24,399 bases of DNA, taken from Candidatus Nitrosopumilus sp. (GTDB taxonomy: Archaea > Thermoproteota > Nitrososphaeria > Nitrososphaerales > Nitrosopumilaceae). This document shows positions 14,010-21,903 of the stretch, one piece after another. Both the position numbers and the translations under genes were made by a program. Within the stretch, counting starts at the first letter, position 1, and every line of letters begins with the position of its first letter. Where the stretch lies: positions 1-24,399 of the forward strand of contig JABDKK010000196.1 of assembly GCA_013002265.1 (NCBI GenBank), read 5' to 3'. The notes below the pieces were generated by a model. It was not told the DNA's origin and did not search any database. It saw nothing but the letters and a program-made list of their open reading frames with translations.

Positions 14010-15614
14010 GTGCAGACGAAGTTCATTTTTGTCACAGGTGGTGTGATGTCTGGCCTTGGAAAAGGTGTTACCACTTCATCTATTGCAAAATTACTACAAC
14101 TTGCAGATCAAAAGGTGTCATGCATAAAGATTGATCCTTATCTAAATTATGATGCAGGTACTATGAATCCAGTTGCACATGGCGAAGTCTTTGTCACTGA
14201 AGACGGAGGAGAATGCGATATGGATATTGGAAATTATGAGAGATTTCTAAACCAAAATATTCCAAAAAGTCACAACATTACCACTGCACAAGTCTATTCT
14301 TCAGTTATTGAAGCAGAGAGAAAAGGAGAATATCTAGGAGCATGTGTTCAGATCATACCACATGTTACAGATGAGATCAAGAACAGGATTAAAAAAATTG
14401 CAGAAGATGAAAAATTAGATTTTCTGATTGTAGAGTGTGGCGGAACTGTTGGCGATATTGAGTCCCTTCCATTTTTAGAAGCTCTAAGACAGATAAGAGT
14501 TGAAGAAGGACCACAAGGAGTAATTTTTGTTCATGTAACTCTAGCGCCATCCTTAGATGTTGTAGGAGAACAAAAAACAAAACCAACGCAACATAGTGCT
14601 CAGGAACTTAGAAGAATAGGTATTCAACCAGACTTTTTGGCAGTTAGATGCTCATCACCATTAGAAGAAAAGACAAAGAAAAAGATTGCAATGTTTACAA
14701 ACGTGACTACAAAAGATGTGCTATCATGTCATGATGCAAAATCAATTTTTGAAGTGCCACAGATTCTTTATGACCAAGGCATTATGGATTCTATTTTTAC
14801 TAAATTTGGCAAAGTTGGAATGGTGAACACATCAGCAAATTGGGACGAGTGGAATAAAATTGCCAAAAACATGGTAAACCATGAAGATCATAAAGTAAAG
14901 ATTGCAATGGTGGGAAAATATGTCACACTTGCAGATAGTTATGTTAGTGTAAACCATGCGCTAAAGCATGCAGGCGCCCAACTAGGAAAATCAATTGATA
15001 TTGATTGGATTGATTCTGAATCAATCACAGATTATGATACATTATCTAATTATGATGGAATACTTGTTCCTGGAGGATTTGGGATCAGAGGCTCAGAAGG
15101 AATAATTCAAACTGCAAACTTTGCACGTGAGAAAAACATACCTTATCTTGGAATATGTTTTGGATTTCAATTAGCTGCAATTGCATTTGCAAGAAATGTT
15201 TTAAATCTAGAAGATTCAAACTCAACTGAAATTAAACCAGATTCAAAAAATCCAGTTGTAGATTTACTTCCTGAACAGCAAAGTGTTTCAGATATGGGAG
15301 GATCATTAAGATTAGGAGCAAACAACATCTTAATAAAAGAAAATTCAAAAGCTGAGAAAATATACAACTCAAAATTAATTAGCAAGCGTCATAGACACAG
15401 ATATGAAATCAATGCAAAATATATCCCCGAATTTGAAAAAAATGGCTTAATCTTCTCAGCTAATAGTGACGACCATAAAAGAATGGAAATTCTAGAAATT
15501 CCAAACCACAAATTCTATCTAGGGGTTCAGTTCCATCCAGAATTTAACAGCAGGCCAGGATTCCCTGAAGAATCTTTTGTCTCATTTATCAAAGCTGCAT
15601 CAGAAGAATACTAG
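14010..15614 (+). CDS. pyrG: CTP synthase
   Basis: PyrG aminates UTP to CTP with ATP and glutamine. The N-terminal synthetase domain starts at once with the P-loop VTGGVMSGLGKGVTTSSIAK, then KIDPYLNYDAGTMNPVAHGE, TEDGGECDMDIGNYERF and GTVGDIESLPF. The C-terminal amidotransferase domain has GGFGIRG, nucleophile Cys383 (GICFGFQ), and His509/Glu511 (VQFHPEF). I start it at GTG 14010 (534 residues) because homologues begin just before the P-loop. The 45 in-frame codons from 13875 are unlike any CTP synthase N-terminus and overlap the cupredoxin signal peptide region. A T-rich stretch after 15614 may end transcription. Confidence 0.95.
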   Translation: MQTKFIFVTGGVMSGLGKGVTTSSIAKLLQLADQKVSCIKIDPYLNYDAGTMNPVAHGEVFVTEDGGECDMDIGNYERFLNQNIPKSHNITTAQVYSSVIEAERKGEYLGACVQIIPHVTDEIKNRIKKIAEDEKLDFLIVECGGTVGDIESLPFLEALRQIRVEEGPQGVIFVHVTLAPSLDVVGEQKTKPTQHSAQELRRIGIQPDFLAVRCSSPLEEKTKKKIAMFTNVTTKDVLSCHDAKSIFEVPQILYDQGIMDSIFTKFGKVGMVNTSANWDEWNKIAKNMVNHEDHKVKIAMVGKYVTLADSYVSVNHALKHAGAQLGKSIDIDWIDSESITDYDTLSNYDGILVPGGFGIRGSEGIIQTANFAREKNIPYLGICFGFQLAAIAFARNVLNLEDSNSTEIKPDSKNPVVDLLPEQQSVSDMGGSLRLGANNILIKENSKAEKIYNSKLISKRHRHRYEINAKYIPEFEKNGLIFSANSDDHKRMEILEIPNHKFYLGVQFHPEFNSRPGFPEESFVSFIKAASEEY

Positions 15615-15694
15615 ATTTTAAGAAAAGTCGATATTTTTAATTTTTAGAAAATAAATTCCCATTTATGAGAAATAATCGATAGTTTAATGTAATT

Positions 15695-15870
15695 ATGCTA
15701 TTCAGAAATAATGAAAACAAGGAGTTAGTCTAAACTATGTCATAAATCGTTTGTCATTGGAGTTAAGGAATTTTGTTCTATGAAATGGTATAAAAAATAT
15801 TCAGCAAAGAATTGAAGATGCGGCATTAAATGATCCTTCACATACCAAGTCTATTTCAAAGGATGAGTAA
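15695..15870 (+). pseudogene. Decayed small gene after pyrG
   Basis: ATG 15695 reads MLFRNNENKELV and TAA at 15731. In another frame, overlapping this stop, the sequence continues as LNYVINRLSLELRNFVL, TGA at 15781, then NGIKNIQQRIEDAALNDPSH and TKSISKDE with a stop at 15868-15870. The pieces join into one plausible helical protein of about 57 residues with a frameshift and a stop. It ends one base before the stop of the convergent NAD kinase gene. The family is unknown. Confidence 0.5.
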
Positions 15871-16869
15871 TCATTCAATCTTTGATATTTCATAGATTTT
15901 TTGTCTTGCATCTCTAATTGAGACTTTCTTTTTGACATATCCTTTTTTCAATAAATGACTTAGTGCAAGACGAACTGTTCTATCAGGCAACAAAGTCTTA
16001 TTTGCTAGATCTTTTTGAGTCAATGCGCCCTCATATTCTAATGTTTTAAGAAGTAATTTTGAGCTGGGAGGCATGCTCAGTAATTCTTCAGCAAGGTGTA
16101 CCTTCTTTGCTAATGCAGAAATTGCAGTAGAGTGTTTTTTAAGACGAATTATTTTTGCATGTGGAAAAAATTGTGTACACTCAACAGTTTTGTTAACCTT
16201 GTATCTGTCAAGACCGTCTAAAACAACTTCACAATGCAATCTAGCTGATATATCATCAATTTCAATTGAGCTTTCATTGGACACAATGATTGGTCTACGG
16301 GTGACATCGAGTGAGTTTACTGAGATTATTTCAAAAACTGCTGTATCTTGAAACAAAACAGGGCCGCCAGCAGACATTGAATATGCAGATGAACCAATAG
16401 GAGTAGATACAATTATCCCATCACTGTTATCATGCCATACTTCTTCGCCATTTACTCTCAGAGTGTGCTCCATAAGCATTGCACTCTTCGAAGAAAACAC
16501 TGCAACATCATTTAAAACAGGATATACATTTTTGCCGTCTATTTTTACCCCAAGTCTAGGAACTTCTTCTACTGTAAAATTTTGTTTCTTCAGAATTCCA
16601 ACGTATGATGAAAATTCTCTCAATTCTATTTGGGCTAAAAAACCGCTAGCCTCACCTTCATTAATTCCAAGTACTGGAGATGTAGAATCAAAGGTACGAT
16701 GAAAGTAATTTCGAACTCCCTTATCTCCACCTAAAACAATAACACAATCAGCTTGTTTTGTTTTTGATTTGGATATTGGAAATGACTTTATTCCAGAATC
16801 ATCAAGAATTTTTTTTATTGTCTTTGATGCGCCTTCTGTAGTTCCAGAACCATAAATGCCTATTTGCAC
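15871..16869 (-). CDS. nadK: NAD kinase fused to a winged helix
   Basis: NAD kinase makes NADP+ from NAD+ and ATP. The kinase part (1-245) has VIVLGGDKGVRNYF, NEGEASGFL (70-78), and the hallmark SDGIIVSTPIGSSAYSMSAG (149-168) followed by a beta-rich domain. The usual GGDG is GGDK here (47-50). Residues about 265-332 form an extra winged helix: SSKLLLKTLEYEGALTQKDL, then LPDRTVRLALSHLLKKGYVK and a wing ending KIYEI. At 332 residues it is longer than usual kinases (about 270-300). The start is GTG 16869, with a TATA-like box about 26 nt upstream, so it may be transcribed alone as well as with the PfkB gene 40 nt upstream. The added domain could sense or regulate DNA. Confidence 0.85.
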   Translation of the reverse strand: MQIGIYGSGTTEGASKTIKKILDDSGIKSFPISKSKTKQADCVIVLGGDKGVRNYFHRTFDSTSPVLGINEGEASGFLAQIELREFSSYVGILKKQNFTVEEVPRLGVKIDGKNVYPVLNDVAVFSSKSAMLMEHTLRVNGEEVWHDNSDGIIVSTPIGSSAYSMSAGGPVLFQDTAVFEIISVNSLDVTRRPIIVSNESSIEIDDISARLHCEVVLDGLDRYKVNKTVECTQFFPHAKIIRLKKHSTAISALAKKVHLAEELLSMPPSSKLLLKTLEYEGALTQKDLANKTLLPDRTVRLALSHLLKKGYVKKKVSIRDARQKIYEISKIE

Positions 16870-16909
16870 AGAAGTAACAAACTATCCAGTATAATAAAAG
16901 AATAATGTA

Positions 16910-17779
16910 CTAAATGTCTCTGAATTTAACTAAATTGTAAAAATACGAGGCATTAGTCTGAACTGTGCCTTTGTTTGGAATTTTTTGCAGCCCTACATTT
17001 TGAGAATCAAGTGCAGCTTGTGCAGCACCACCTGCAAAACACAATGCCCACAAAAAGTCCTTTTCCTTAATCATAGTACAACAGAATGTAGAGCAGAAAA
17101 TATCACCAATTCCGGTAGTATCATGAACATTTTTGTTTGGAAGAATTATGGAATAGATTCTATCCTTTACCAAAAGAGACACATTGGTTTTATCAGTAAG
17201 TAAAACATGTTCTACGCCTTTTTTCTGCAATGCCAACATCATTTCATCATGAGTACCTCCAACAATTTGATTTCCTTCTTCGGGATTGATTTTGATGGCA
17301 TTAACATTAGATAAATCAAGATCGGTTTTTTGTAATTGTACATTGTTTTGAGAATCAGCTTGCCTCAAAAATCCTTGTGGATCGACAAAGAGAAAATTGG
17401 AATCCTTTTTGATTTCTGAAAAAACTTTATCAGAAATTTCATGATAGATAGGACTGACAAGGTGGCAATCAGCATTTACTGAAGAATACTCAATTGGCTC
17501 ACATTGGTTTTCAAGTTTTAATGTCCTATCAGCACCATTAACACGAATACTAAATTTGGTGGATTTTTTCTCAGATTCGGCGTTTGTGAAATTGATTTTG
17601 TGCTCGGTAAGATATTGTTTTGGAAAATCATTACCAAATTTTGTAAATAGTTCAACATCAAATTTGAATTGTCTTGCAGTAATTCCACAATAGCATGCTG
17701 CACCGCCAATTTGCTCATATTTTTGATCACCAATAGTAATAGTGTCTATTGCACAGTGAGAGAAAAGTGCCAATTTCAT
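16910..17779 (-). CDS. PfkB-family sugar or nucleoside kinase
   Basis: A 289-residue ribokinase-fold enzyme that transfers phosphate from ATP to a sugar or nucleoside. The N-terminal substrate motif is IGGAACYCGITARQF (24-38), and the signature DTTGIGDIFCSTFCC (220-234) contains the anion hole and catalytic base Asp226. A purine-side motif INPEEG (164-169) matches the N-x-x-E motif of the family. Substrate cannot be read from sequence; nucleoside, inositol or sugar are possible. It follows a tiny zinc protein by 25 nt and precedes nadK by 40 nt on the same strand, so these may form one operon. Confidence 0.85.
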   Translation of the reverse strand: MKLALFSHCAIDTITIGDQKYEQIGGAACYCGITARQFKFDVELFTKFGNDFPKQYLTEHKINFTNAESEKKSTKFSIRVNGADRTLKLENQCEPIEYSSVNADCHLVSPIYHEISDKVFSEIKKDSNFLFVDPQGFLRQADSQNNVQLQKTDLDLSNVNAIKINPEEGNQIVGGTHDEMMLALQKKGVEHVLLTDKTNVSLLVKDRIYSIILPNKNVHDTTGIGDIFCSTFCCTMIKEKDFLWALCFAGGAAQAALDSQNVGLQKIPNKGTVQTNASYFYNLVKFRDI

Positions 17780-17804
17780 CTCTTTAATTCAAAATTATGT
17801 GGAT

Positions 17805-17912
17805 TTAGTTTTTTGCATTAATCTCATCAAAACAATTTTTGCAGAGTATTTTTCCCTTTGATATCATAATTTCCACTCCAGAGGTAAAACATTTGTGGCA
17901 AAGGCCTCGCAT
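17805..17912 (-). CDS. Zinc-ribbon mini-protein (35 aa)
   Basis: MRGLCHKCFTSGVEIMISKG then KILCKNCFDEINAKN. Two C-x2-C pairs spaced by 17 residues make a minimal zinc ribbon that occupies almost the whole protein. ATG 17912 is close to a predicted leaderless start: a TATA-like ttaattata (17939-17947, minus strand) lies about 30 nt away. It is 25 nt upstream of the PfkB kinase and is probably the first gene of that transcript. Too short for most gene callers. Confidence 0.65.
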   Translation of the reverse strand: MRGLCHKCFTSGVEIMISKGKILCKNCFDEINAKN

Positions 17913-17968
17913 TAAATATCAATTAAATTAATTCGATCTATAATTAAAACATGGGGTATTTTTTGGTA

Positions 17969-17980
17969 GAAATTAGGCAC
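17969..17980 (+). repeat. 12-nt repeat GAAATTAGGCAC, copy 2
   Basis: Second copy of the word found at 9-20, again in a gap and again shortly after a GGGTATT string. Here it lies upstream of the minus-strand zinc-ribbon/PfkB transcript, beyond its TATA box. Confidence 0.35.
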
Positions 17981-17999
17981 AAATTTATCTAGCAGCATA

Positions 18000-18018
18000 A
18001 ATTAGTTTCAGACTAATT
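18000..18018 (-). terminator. Hairpin at the end of the potassium channel gene
   Basis: aattagt (18000-18006) and actaatt (18012-18018) pair perfectly around a 5-nt loop, covering the stop codon of the channel gene (18013). It may end that transcript; no clear T-run supports it. Confidence 0.35.
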
Positions 18019-18441
18019 GTGATTGGTTTTTACCTCATCATGTAGATCTTTTACCATAGAGATTAGAAGTTCAACCTCATGCTTTTCAAGATTTTCAATA
18101 TCACGTATTTTTTTTATGATAAAAGATTTTGTGGATTTTTCTAATGTCTCTTGCTTTTTTATTCTCCATCCAATAAGCATTGCACCAAAAGCAGAGATAA
18201 AGGTGCCAATAATAGCGATTCCAACAAACATAAGACCAATTCCTATTATTCTTCCAATTTCTGTGACAGGGACTACGTCACCATATCCTACTGTTGTCAC
18301 AGTTGCAGAAGCCCACCAGAAGGCATCAAGTAGGTTTGTGATTTGAGCATCCTCATTAGGAGACTCAATTAGGTAGATTGCAGTTGCGCTCCCAGTAACA
18401 ACAAGAAAAGAAATTCCAAAAAGAAATATGAACAGTCTCAT
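18013..18441 (-). CDS. Two-helix potassium channel (KcsA-like)
   Basis: A 142-residue membrane protein with TM1 (about 2-24), a pore helix, the selectivity filter TVGYGD (50-55) in SATVTTVGYGDVVP, and TM2 (about 62-92). A charged cytoplasmic C-terminal helix (97-142) probably forms a tetramer bundle. Four subunits would make one pore that conducts K+. There is no RCK (ligand-binding) domain, so gating is by pH, voltage-independent or unknown signals. It is divergent from the symporter gene at 18541. Assignment as a K+ channel is firm; physiological role is inferred. Confidence 0.92.
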   Translation of the reverse strand: MRLFIFLFGISFLVVTGSATAIYLIESPNEDAQITNLLDAFWWASATVTTVGYGDVVPVTEIGRIIGIGLMFVGIAIIGTFISAFGAMLIGWRIKKQETLEKSTKSFIIKKIRDIENLEKHEVELLISMVKDLHDEVKTNHN

Positions 18442-18540
18442 TAAAAATTCTAAAAAAACAGACTACAAAAAGCCAAATTAAGATTTTCAAACCAGGGAAC
18501 AGGGCTATTTCTTTTATTGAAGATGATTAATTGGAGATAA

Positions 18541-19860
18541 ATGGAGATAAAATCCTTCAAGGATCCTATTCCTCAAGTTACATATCTAGTTAAAAAAAAA
18601 TTATGGGCACAAGTTCTAGTAGGATTATTTTTTGGGCTAATTTTTGGATTAATTTTAGGTCCTGAAACAGGAATAGTTGAAAAAAAGATTAGTGAAATCA
18701 TTACAACATGGCTTTCCATACCAGCACATCTTTTTCTTAAAATTATTCAAATGATCATTGTACCTCTTATTTTTGCTTCAATTATTCGTGGTCTTTTGTC
18801 AGCTGGTAGTGTAGAGCAACTTCGGACTATGGGTATTTTTGTAGCAATCTATTTTGTTGTAACCACTGCCATTGCATTAGGGATTGGGGTTTTTGTAGCA
18901 ACGACTATCATGCCTGGAAGTTTTATAGATAGTTCTAAAATGCTAGAAAGTTTAGAAATTGATGAGACAAGCCAACTTGTAGAAAATGTAGAATTTAATT
19001 TTCTTGATATTCCTGAGCAGATCATAGGGCTCATCCCCAGCAATCCTCTGACATCTTTTATGTCCGGAGAAATGTTAAGCATAATCATTTTTGCATTGTT
19101 TGTTGCAGTAGCAATGATCTCTTTACCAAAAAAGAAATCAGAGCCAATCATGGAATTGTTAGAATCTGTCCAGGGAATTACAATGAAAGTAGTTTCGTGG
19201 GCTATGCGTTTGGCCCCATTTGCAGCATTTGGTTTGATGGCAGATATTGTTTCAAAAGTAGGTATGGATGCACTTGTTGGACTTGGAACTTATATGGTTA
19301 CAGTTGTTCTGGGTCTTTTCATAATGATGTTAGTGTACATAATAATCATCAAAGTTTTTGCTCACAGACCAATACTGTCCACATTGAAAATGATGAAAGA
19401 TCCTCTGCTGCTTGCTTTCTCCACTTCAAGTTCTGCTGCCGTAATGCCAGTCTCATTAAAAACGGCAGAAGATAAAATGAAAGTTAAACCAACAGTTTCA
19501 GAATTTGTCATTCCATTAGGAGCTACAATTAACATGAATGGCACTGCATTATATCAAATAGTGGCAGTGTTTTTCCTAGCCCAGCTTTTCAATATCGAAT
19601 TAGGGGCAACAACAATTCTTCTAATTGCAGTAACTGCTCTAATGGCATCAATTGGGGCGCCATCTGCCCCAGGTGCAGGAATAGTTATCCTGTCATCAAT
19701 CCTCTTAACAGCAGGGGTACCAGTCATTGGAATTGTTTTACTATTGGGAGTAGACAGAATATTAGACATGACTAGAACAATGATAAATGTGGGAGGAGAT
19801 CTTACTGCTTGTTTGTTCTTCGATAGGCAAATAAAAGGACAAGACTTGTCTGAGGGCTAG
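18541..19860 (+). CDS. Dicarboxylate/acidic amino acid:cation symporter (DAACS/SDF family)
   Basis: The 439-residue transporter has the family pattern of eight membrane helices and two re-entrant hairpins. The serine-rich tip of hairpin 1 is TSSSAAVMP (295-303), TM7 has NMNGT (331-335), hairpin 2 has IGAPSAPGAG (371-380), and TM8 has VDRILDMTRTMINVGGD (404-420). Asp409, Arg412 and Asn416 match the substrate-binding Asp394, Arg397 and Asn401 of GltPh, so an acidic substrate such as aspartate, glutamate or C4-dicarboxylate is expected. The family usually has NMDGT; the Asp is Asn333 here, at a cation site. ATG 18541 has ggag 8 nt upstream. A mixotrophic uptake role is inference. Confidence 0.92.
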   Translation: MEIKSFKDPIPQVTYLVKKKLWAQVLVGLFFGLIFGLILGPETGIVEKKISEIITTWLSIPAHLFLKIIQMIIVPLIFASIIRGLLSAGSVEQLRTMGIFVAIYFVVTTAIALGIGVFVATTIMPGSFIDSSKMLESLEIDETSQLVENVEFNFLDIPEQIIGLIPSNPLTSFMSGEMLSIIIFALFVAVAMISLPKKKSEPIMELLESVQGITMKVVSWAMRLAPFAAFGLMADIVSKVGMDALVGLGTYMVTVVLGLFIMMLVYIIIIKVFAHRPILSTLKMMKDPLLLAFSTSSSAAVMPVSLKTAEDKMKVKPTVSEFVIPLGATINMNGTALYQIVAVFFLAQLFNIELGATTILLIAVTALMASIGAPSAPGAGIVILSSILLTAGVPVIGIVLLLGVDRILDMTRTMINVGGDLTACLFFDRQIKGQDLSEG

Positions 19861-19900
19861 TCTAGATCTGATATGTTAAACTAAAATTCAACCCACCAAG

Positions 19901-19908
19901 AATATAAG
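19901..19908 (+). promoter_or_regulatory. rps26e TATA box
   Basis: aatataag lies 26 nt upstream of ATG 19930, the expected distance for a leaderless archaeal mRNA, and helps choose that start over ATG 19924. Confidence 0.5.
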
Positions 19909-19929
19909 TAGGCAAATTAGTTTATGTGC

Positions 19930-20217
19930 ATGCCACTAAAGCGTGCTAGCAGGGGACGTACAAAGGGAGGCAAAGGTTCCTCAGGTGTTGTTCAATGCAC
20001 AAACTGCGGGCAAACAGTACCAAAAGACAAAGCAAAAAAGGTCACATCAAGATTAAATCTTGTTGAGCATACTTTGGCAAAGGAGCTCCGTGCTCAAGGG
20101 GCATATATTGCATCGCCAACAGTTTTGAAATGGTATTGTATTTCATGTGCAATTCACTTTAAGATATTAAAGATTAGATCTGCAGACAGCAGACGTAAAC
20201 GTGGAAAACTGCGCTAG
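19930..20217 (+). CDS. rps26e: Small-subunit ribosomal protein S26e
   Basis: A 95-residue, very basic protein of the 30S subunit that is shared by eukaryotes and some archaea. The N-terminus PLKRASRGRTKGGKG, the zinc pair CTNCG and the second pair CISCA mark the family; the four Cys bind zinc. In eukaryotes S26e sits near the mRNA exit and the 3' end of small-subunit rRNA. I use ATG 19930 because proteins of this family start right before PLKR and a TATA box sits 26 nt upstream; ATG 19924 would add two residues. Its stop overlaps that of the convergent transferase gene by 4 nt. Confidence 0.93.
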   Translation: MPLKRASRGRTKGGKGSSGVVQCTNCGQTVPKDKAKKVTSRLNLVEHTLAKELRAQGAYIASPTVLKWYCISCAIHFKILKIRSADSRRKRGKLR

Positions 20218-20792
20218 TCGTTTTCTTTGATATTTTTTGCAGTGACAATCATTCTCTGAATTAATGTTATTGCGGCAATAATCACTACAATAAGTACAGC
20301 ATATTCCATAAACCCTATAATTCCAATTATTGCAATGACCAATAGTCTCTCAGCTCGCTCACCAATTCCCACCCCTTGCAATTTTATTCTCAATGCATCA
20401 GACTTTGCTCTGGCATAACTGACTAGCAATGATAAAGTGATTGCAAGTAATATCAAATAAGGTTCAGCATATCCTCCAATTAAAATTCCTAGAAATATCG
20501 CAGTCTCTGCAATTTTATCAAACATGGAATCAAGGTATGAGCCTTTGTTTGAACTCTTGCCAGTTACTCTGGCCACTTGGCCATCAACCATATCAAAAAA
20601 CCCCGAGACAAGTAGCAGGATTCCTCCAATGATCAACCCATACTCAATACCAAATCCATAGACCATAGCAGATGCAAATGCAATTACAAGACCAACACAA
20701 GTCCAAAAGTTAGGAGAAAGGCCAGTAGATGCAAATCCTCTACCAATTTTTTCAAGTGCAGGCTTTAGTGTATCTCGGAGGTTATTTAGCAC
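20214..20792 (-). CDS. CDP-alcohol phosphatidyltransferase (archaeal phospholipid headgroup enzyme)
   Basis: An integral membrane enzyme that transfers a phospho-group from a CDP-lipid to an alcohol. The signature D-x2-D-G-x2-A-R-x8-G-x3-D-x3-D is exact in DMVDGQVARVTG through GSYLDSMFD, with metal-binding Asp67, Asp70, Asp88 and Asp92. Six hydrophobic stretches fit the family. In archaea the most likely product is archaetidylinositol phosphate, but glycerol phosphate or serine are possible substrates. GTG 20792 (192 residues) is preferred to ATG 20813: it gives the usual N-terminus LNNLRDTLKP and lies 26 nt from a TATA-like box (20815-20821). The AT-rich gap 20814-21026 holds nothing else recognisable. 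Confidence 0.88.
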   Translation of the reverse strand: MLNNLRDTLKPALEKIGRGFASTGLSPNFWTCVGLVIAFASAMVYGFGIEYGLIIGGILLLVSGFFDMVDGQVARVTGKSSNKGSYLDSMFDKIAETAIFLGILIGGYAEPYLILLAITLSLLVSYARAKSDALRIKLQGVGIGERAERLLVIAIIGIIGFMEYAVLIVVIIAAITLIQRMIVTAKNIKEND

Positions 20793-20814
20793 GAGATACA
20801 CCCAAAATACCATC

Positions 20815-20821
20815 TAATAAA
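20815..20821 (-). promoter_or_regulatory. TATA box of the CDP-alcohol transferase gene
   Basis: tttatta on the minus strand, centred 26 nt from GTG 20792, consistent with a leaderless mRNA and deciding the start. Confidence 0.4.
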
Positions 20822-21026
20822 GTCAACAGAAGTCAATTCAAGGCAAAATATTAAAAATTAATGATTTTTTAGACATAAATTATCAGATAGAGCGACATTA
20901 AAAGATATTATGTTATTATGAACGGACTCACATCTTAAAATTATAATTGGTCAAGCATAAGATTTGGCATAATTTTTCAATTATTATAAAATAATTTTCT
21001 TGGTATTAATTAACAATATCAGGTAG

Positions 21027-21899
21027 TTAATTTTTAGAAAGATTGATTGCAATCATCGTGGATATAATTTTTGCAGCCAATGACGCAGTAGCCCCGTTGT
21101 CATGATAGGGATTTAGTTCAACAATATCAACTCCAGTTACTTTGGTTTCAGTAAAACAATGAATTAGGTCAAATAATTCACGAGATGTAATTCCAACGGC
21201 TTCAGGATTTCCAACCCCAGGTGCAAAAGCAGGATCTAATACATCAAGGTCATAACTTGCATATACATTTTCAAATGAGGACAAATGATCTTTTAGCAGG
21301 TCAGGCCCTTCTCCTTTGCGTATTTGTTTATCAGAAATTGTTTTAATGCTATTCTCTTGAAGAAACTCTAATTCTTCTTTGACAAATGCTCGTGCACCAA
21401 CATGTAAAATATTGTCTGCACCCCTCTCCTCAACAATTCTTCTCAAATATGATGCATGGCTTAATTTAGAATCAGCAAACTGATCTCTTAGATCATAATG
21501 GGCATCAAATACAACATAACCAGTATTTTTTGGAAAGCTTGAATATGTTGCGTATGTTATGGAATGCTCTCCGCCCAAAATGAACAATTGAATGTTTTTA
21601 GAAACAAGTTCTGTAGTAATTTTTTTTACCATATCAACCATTTCAGATGAAACCACTGTATGTCTGGTATTTCCTAAATCCTCAATGTGAACTTCTTCTA
21701 AATCAATTTTCAATTCTGGATGAAAAATCTCAATGTTGTTAAAAGAATCACGTATTGCATCAGGACCAAATCTACATCCAGGTTTGTATGAATGTGTAGC
21801 ATCAAATGGAATTCCATAAAGAGTTGCTACAGATTCAGAATCTTCATTAGAAGCAGTAATCATGGGATTTTTATTCATGTATAAATCTAGAAAACTCAT
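21027..21899 (-). CDS. speB: Agmatinase / arginase-family ureohydrolase
   Basis: A 290-residue enzyme that most likely hydrolyses agmatine to putrescine and urea. The two manganese ions are held by motifs FILGGEHSITY (His112), VVFDAHYDLRDQ (Asp132, His134, Asp136) and YASYDLDVLDPAFAPG (Asp217, Asp219), all intact. SHASYLRRI is the loop typical of agmatinases, and the length fits better than arginase or formiminoglutamase. It starts 4 nt after the thrS stop, so the two are cotranscribed. The released urea could also matter in an ammonia oxidiser, but no urease is in the window. The exact guanidino substrate is not proven. Confidence 0.88.
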   Translation of the reverse strand: MSFLDLYMNKNPMITASNEDSESVATLYGIPFDATHSYKPGCRFGPDAIRDSFNNIEIFHPELKIDLEEVHIEDLGNTRHTVVSSEMVDMVKKITTELVSKNIQLFILGGEHSITYATYSSFPKNTGYVVFDAHYDLRDQFADSKLSHASYLRRIVEERGADNILHVGARAFVKEELEFLQENSIKTISDKQIRKGEGPDLLKDHLSSFENVYASYDLDVLDPAFAPGVGNPEAVGITSRELFDLIHCFTETKVTGVDIVELNPYHDNGATASLAAKIISTMIAINLSKN

Positions 21900-21903
21900 T
21901 TTA

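Noticed and set aside
15625..15694. Possible leader or small RNA after pyrG
   Set aside because: Only T-rich DNA without a stable stem; probably the transcript end.
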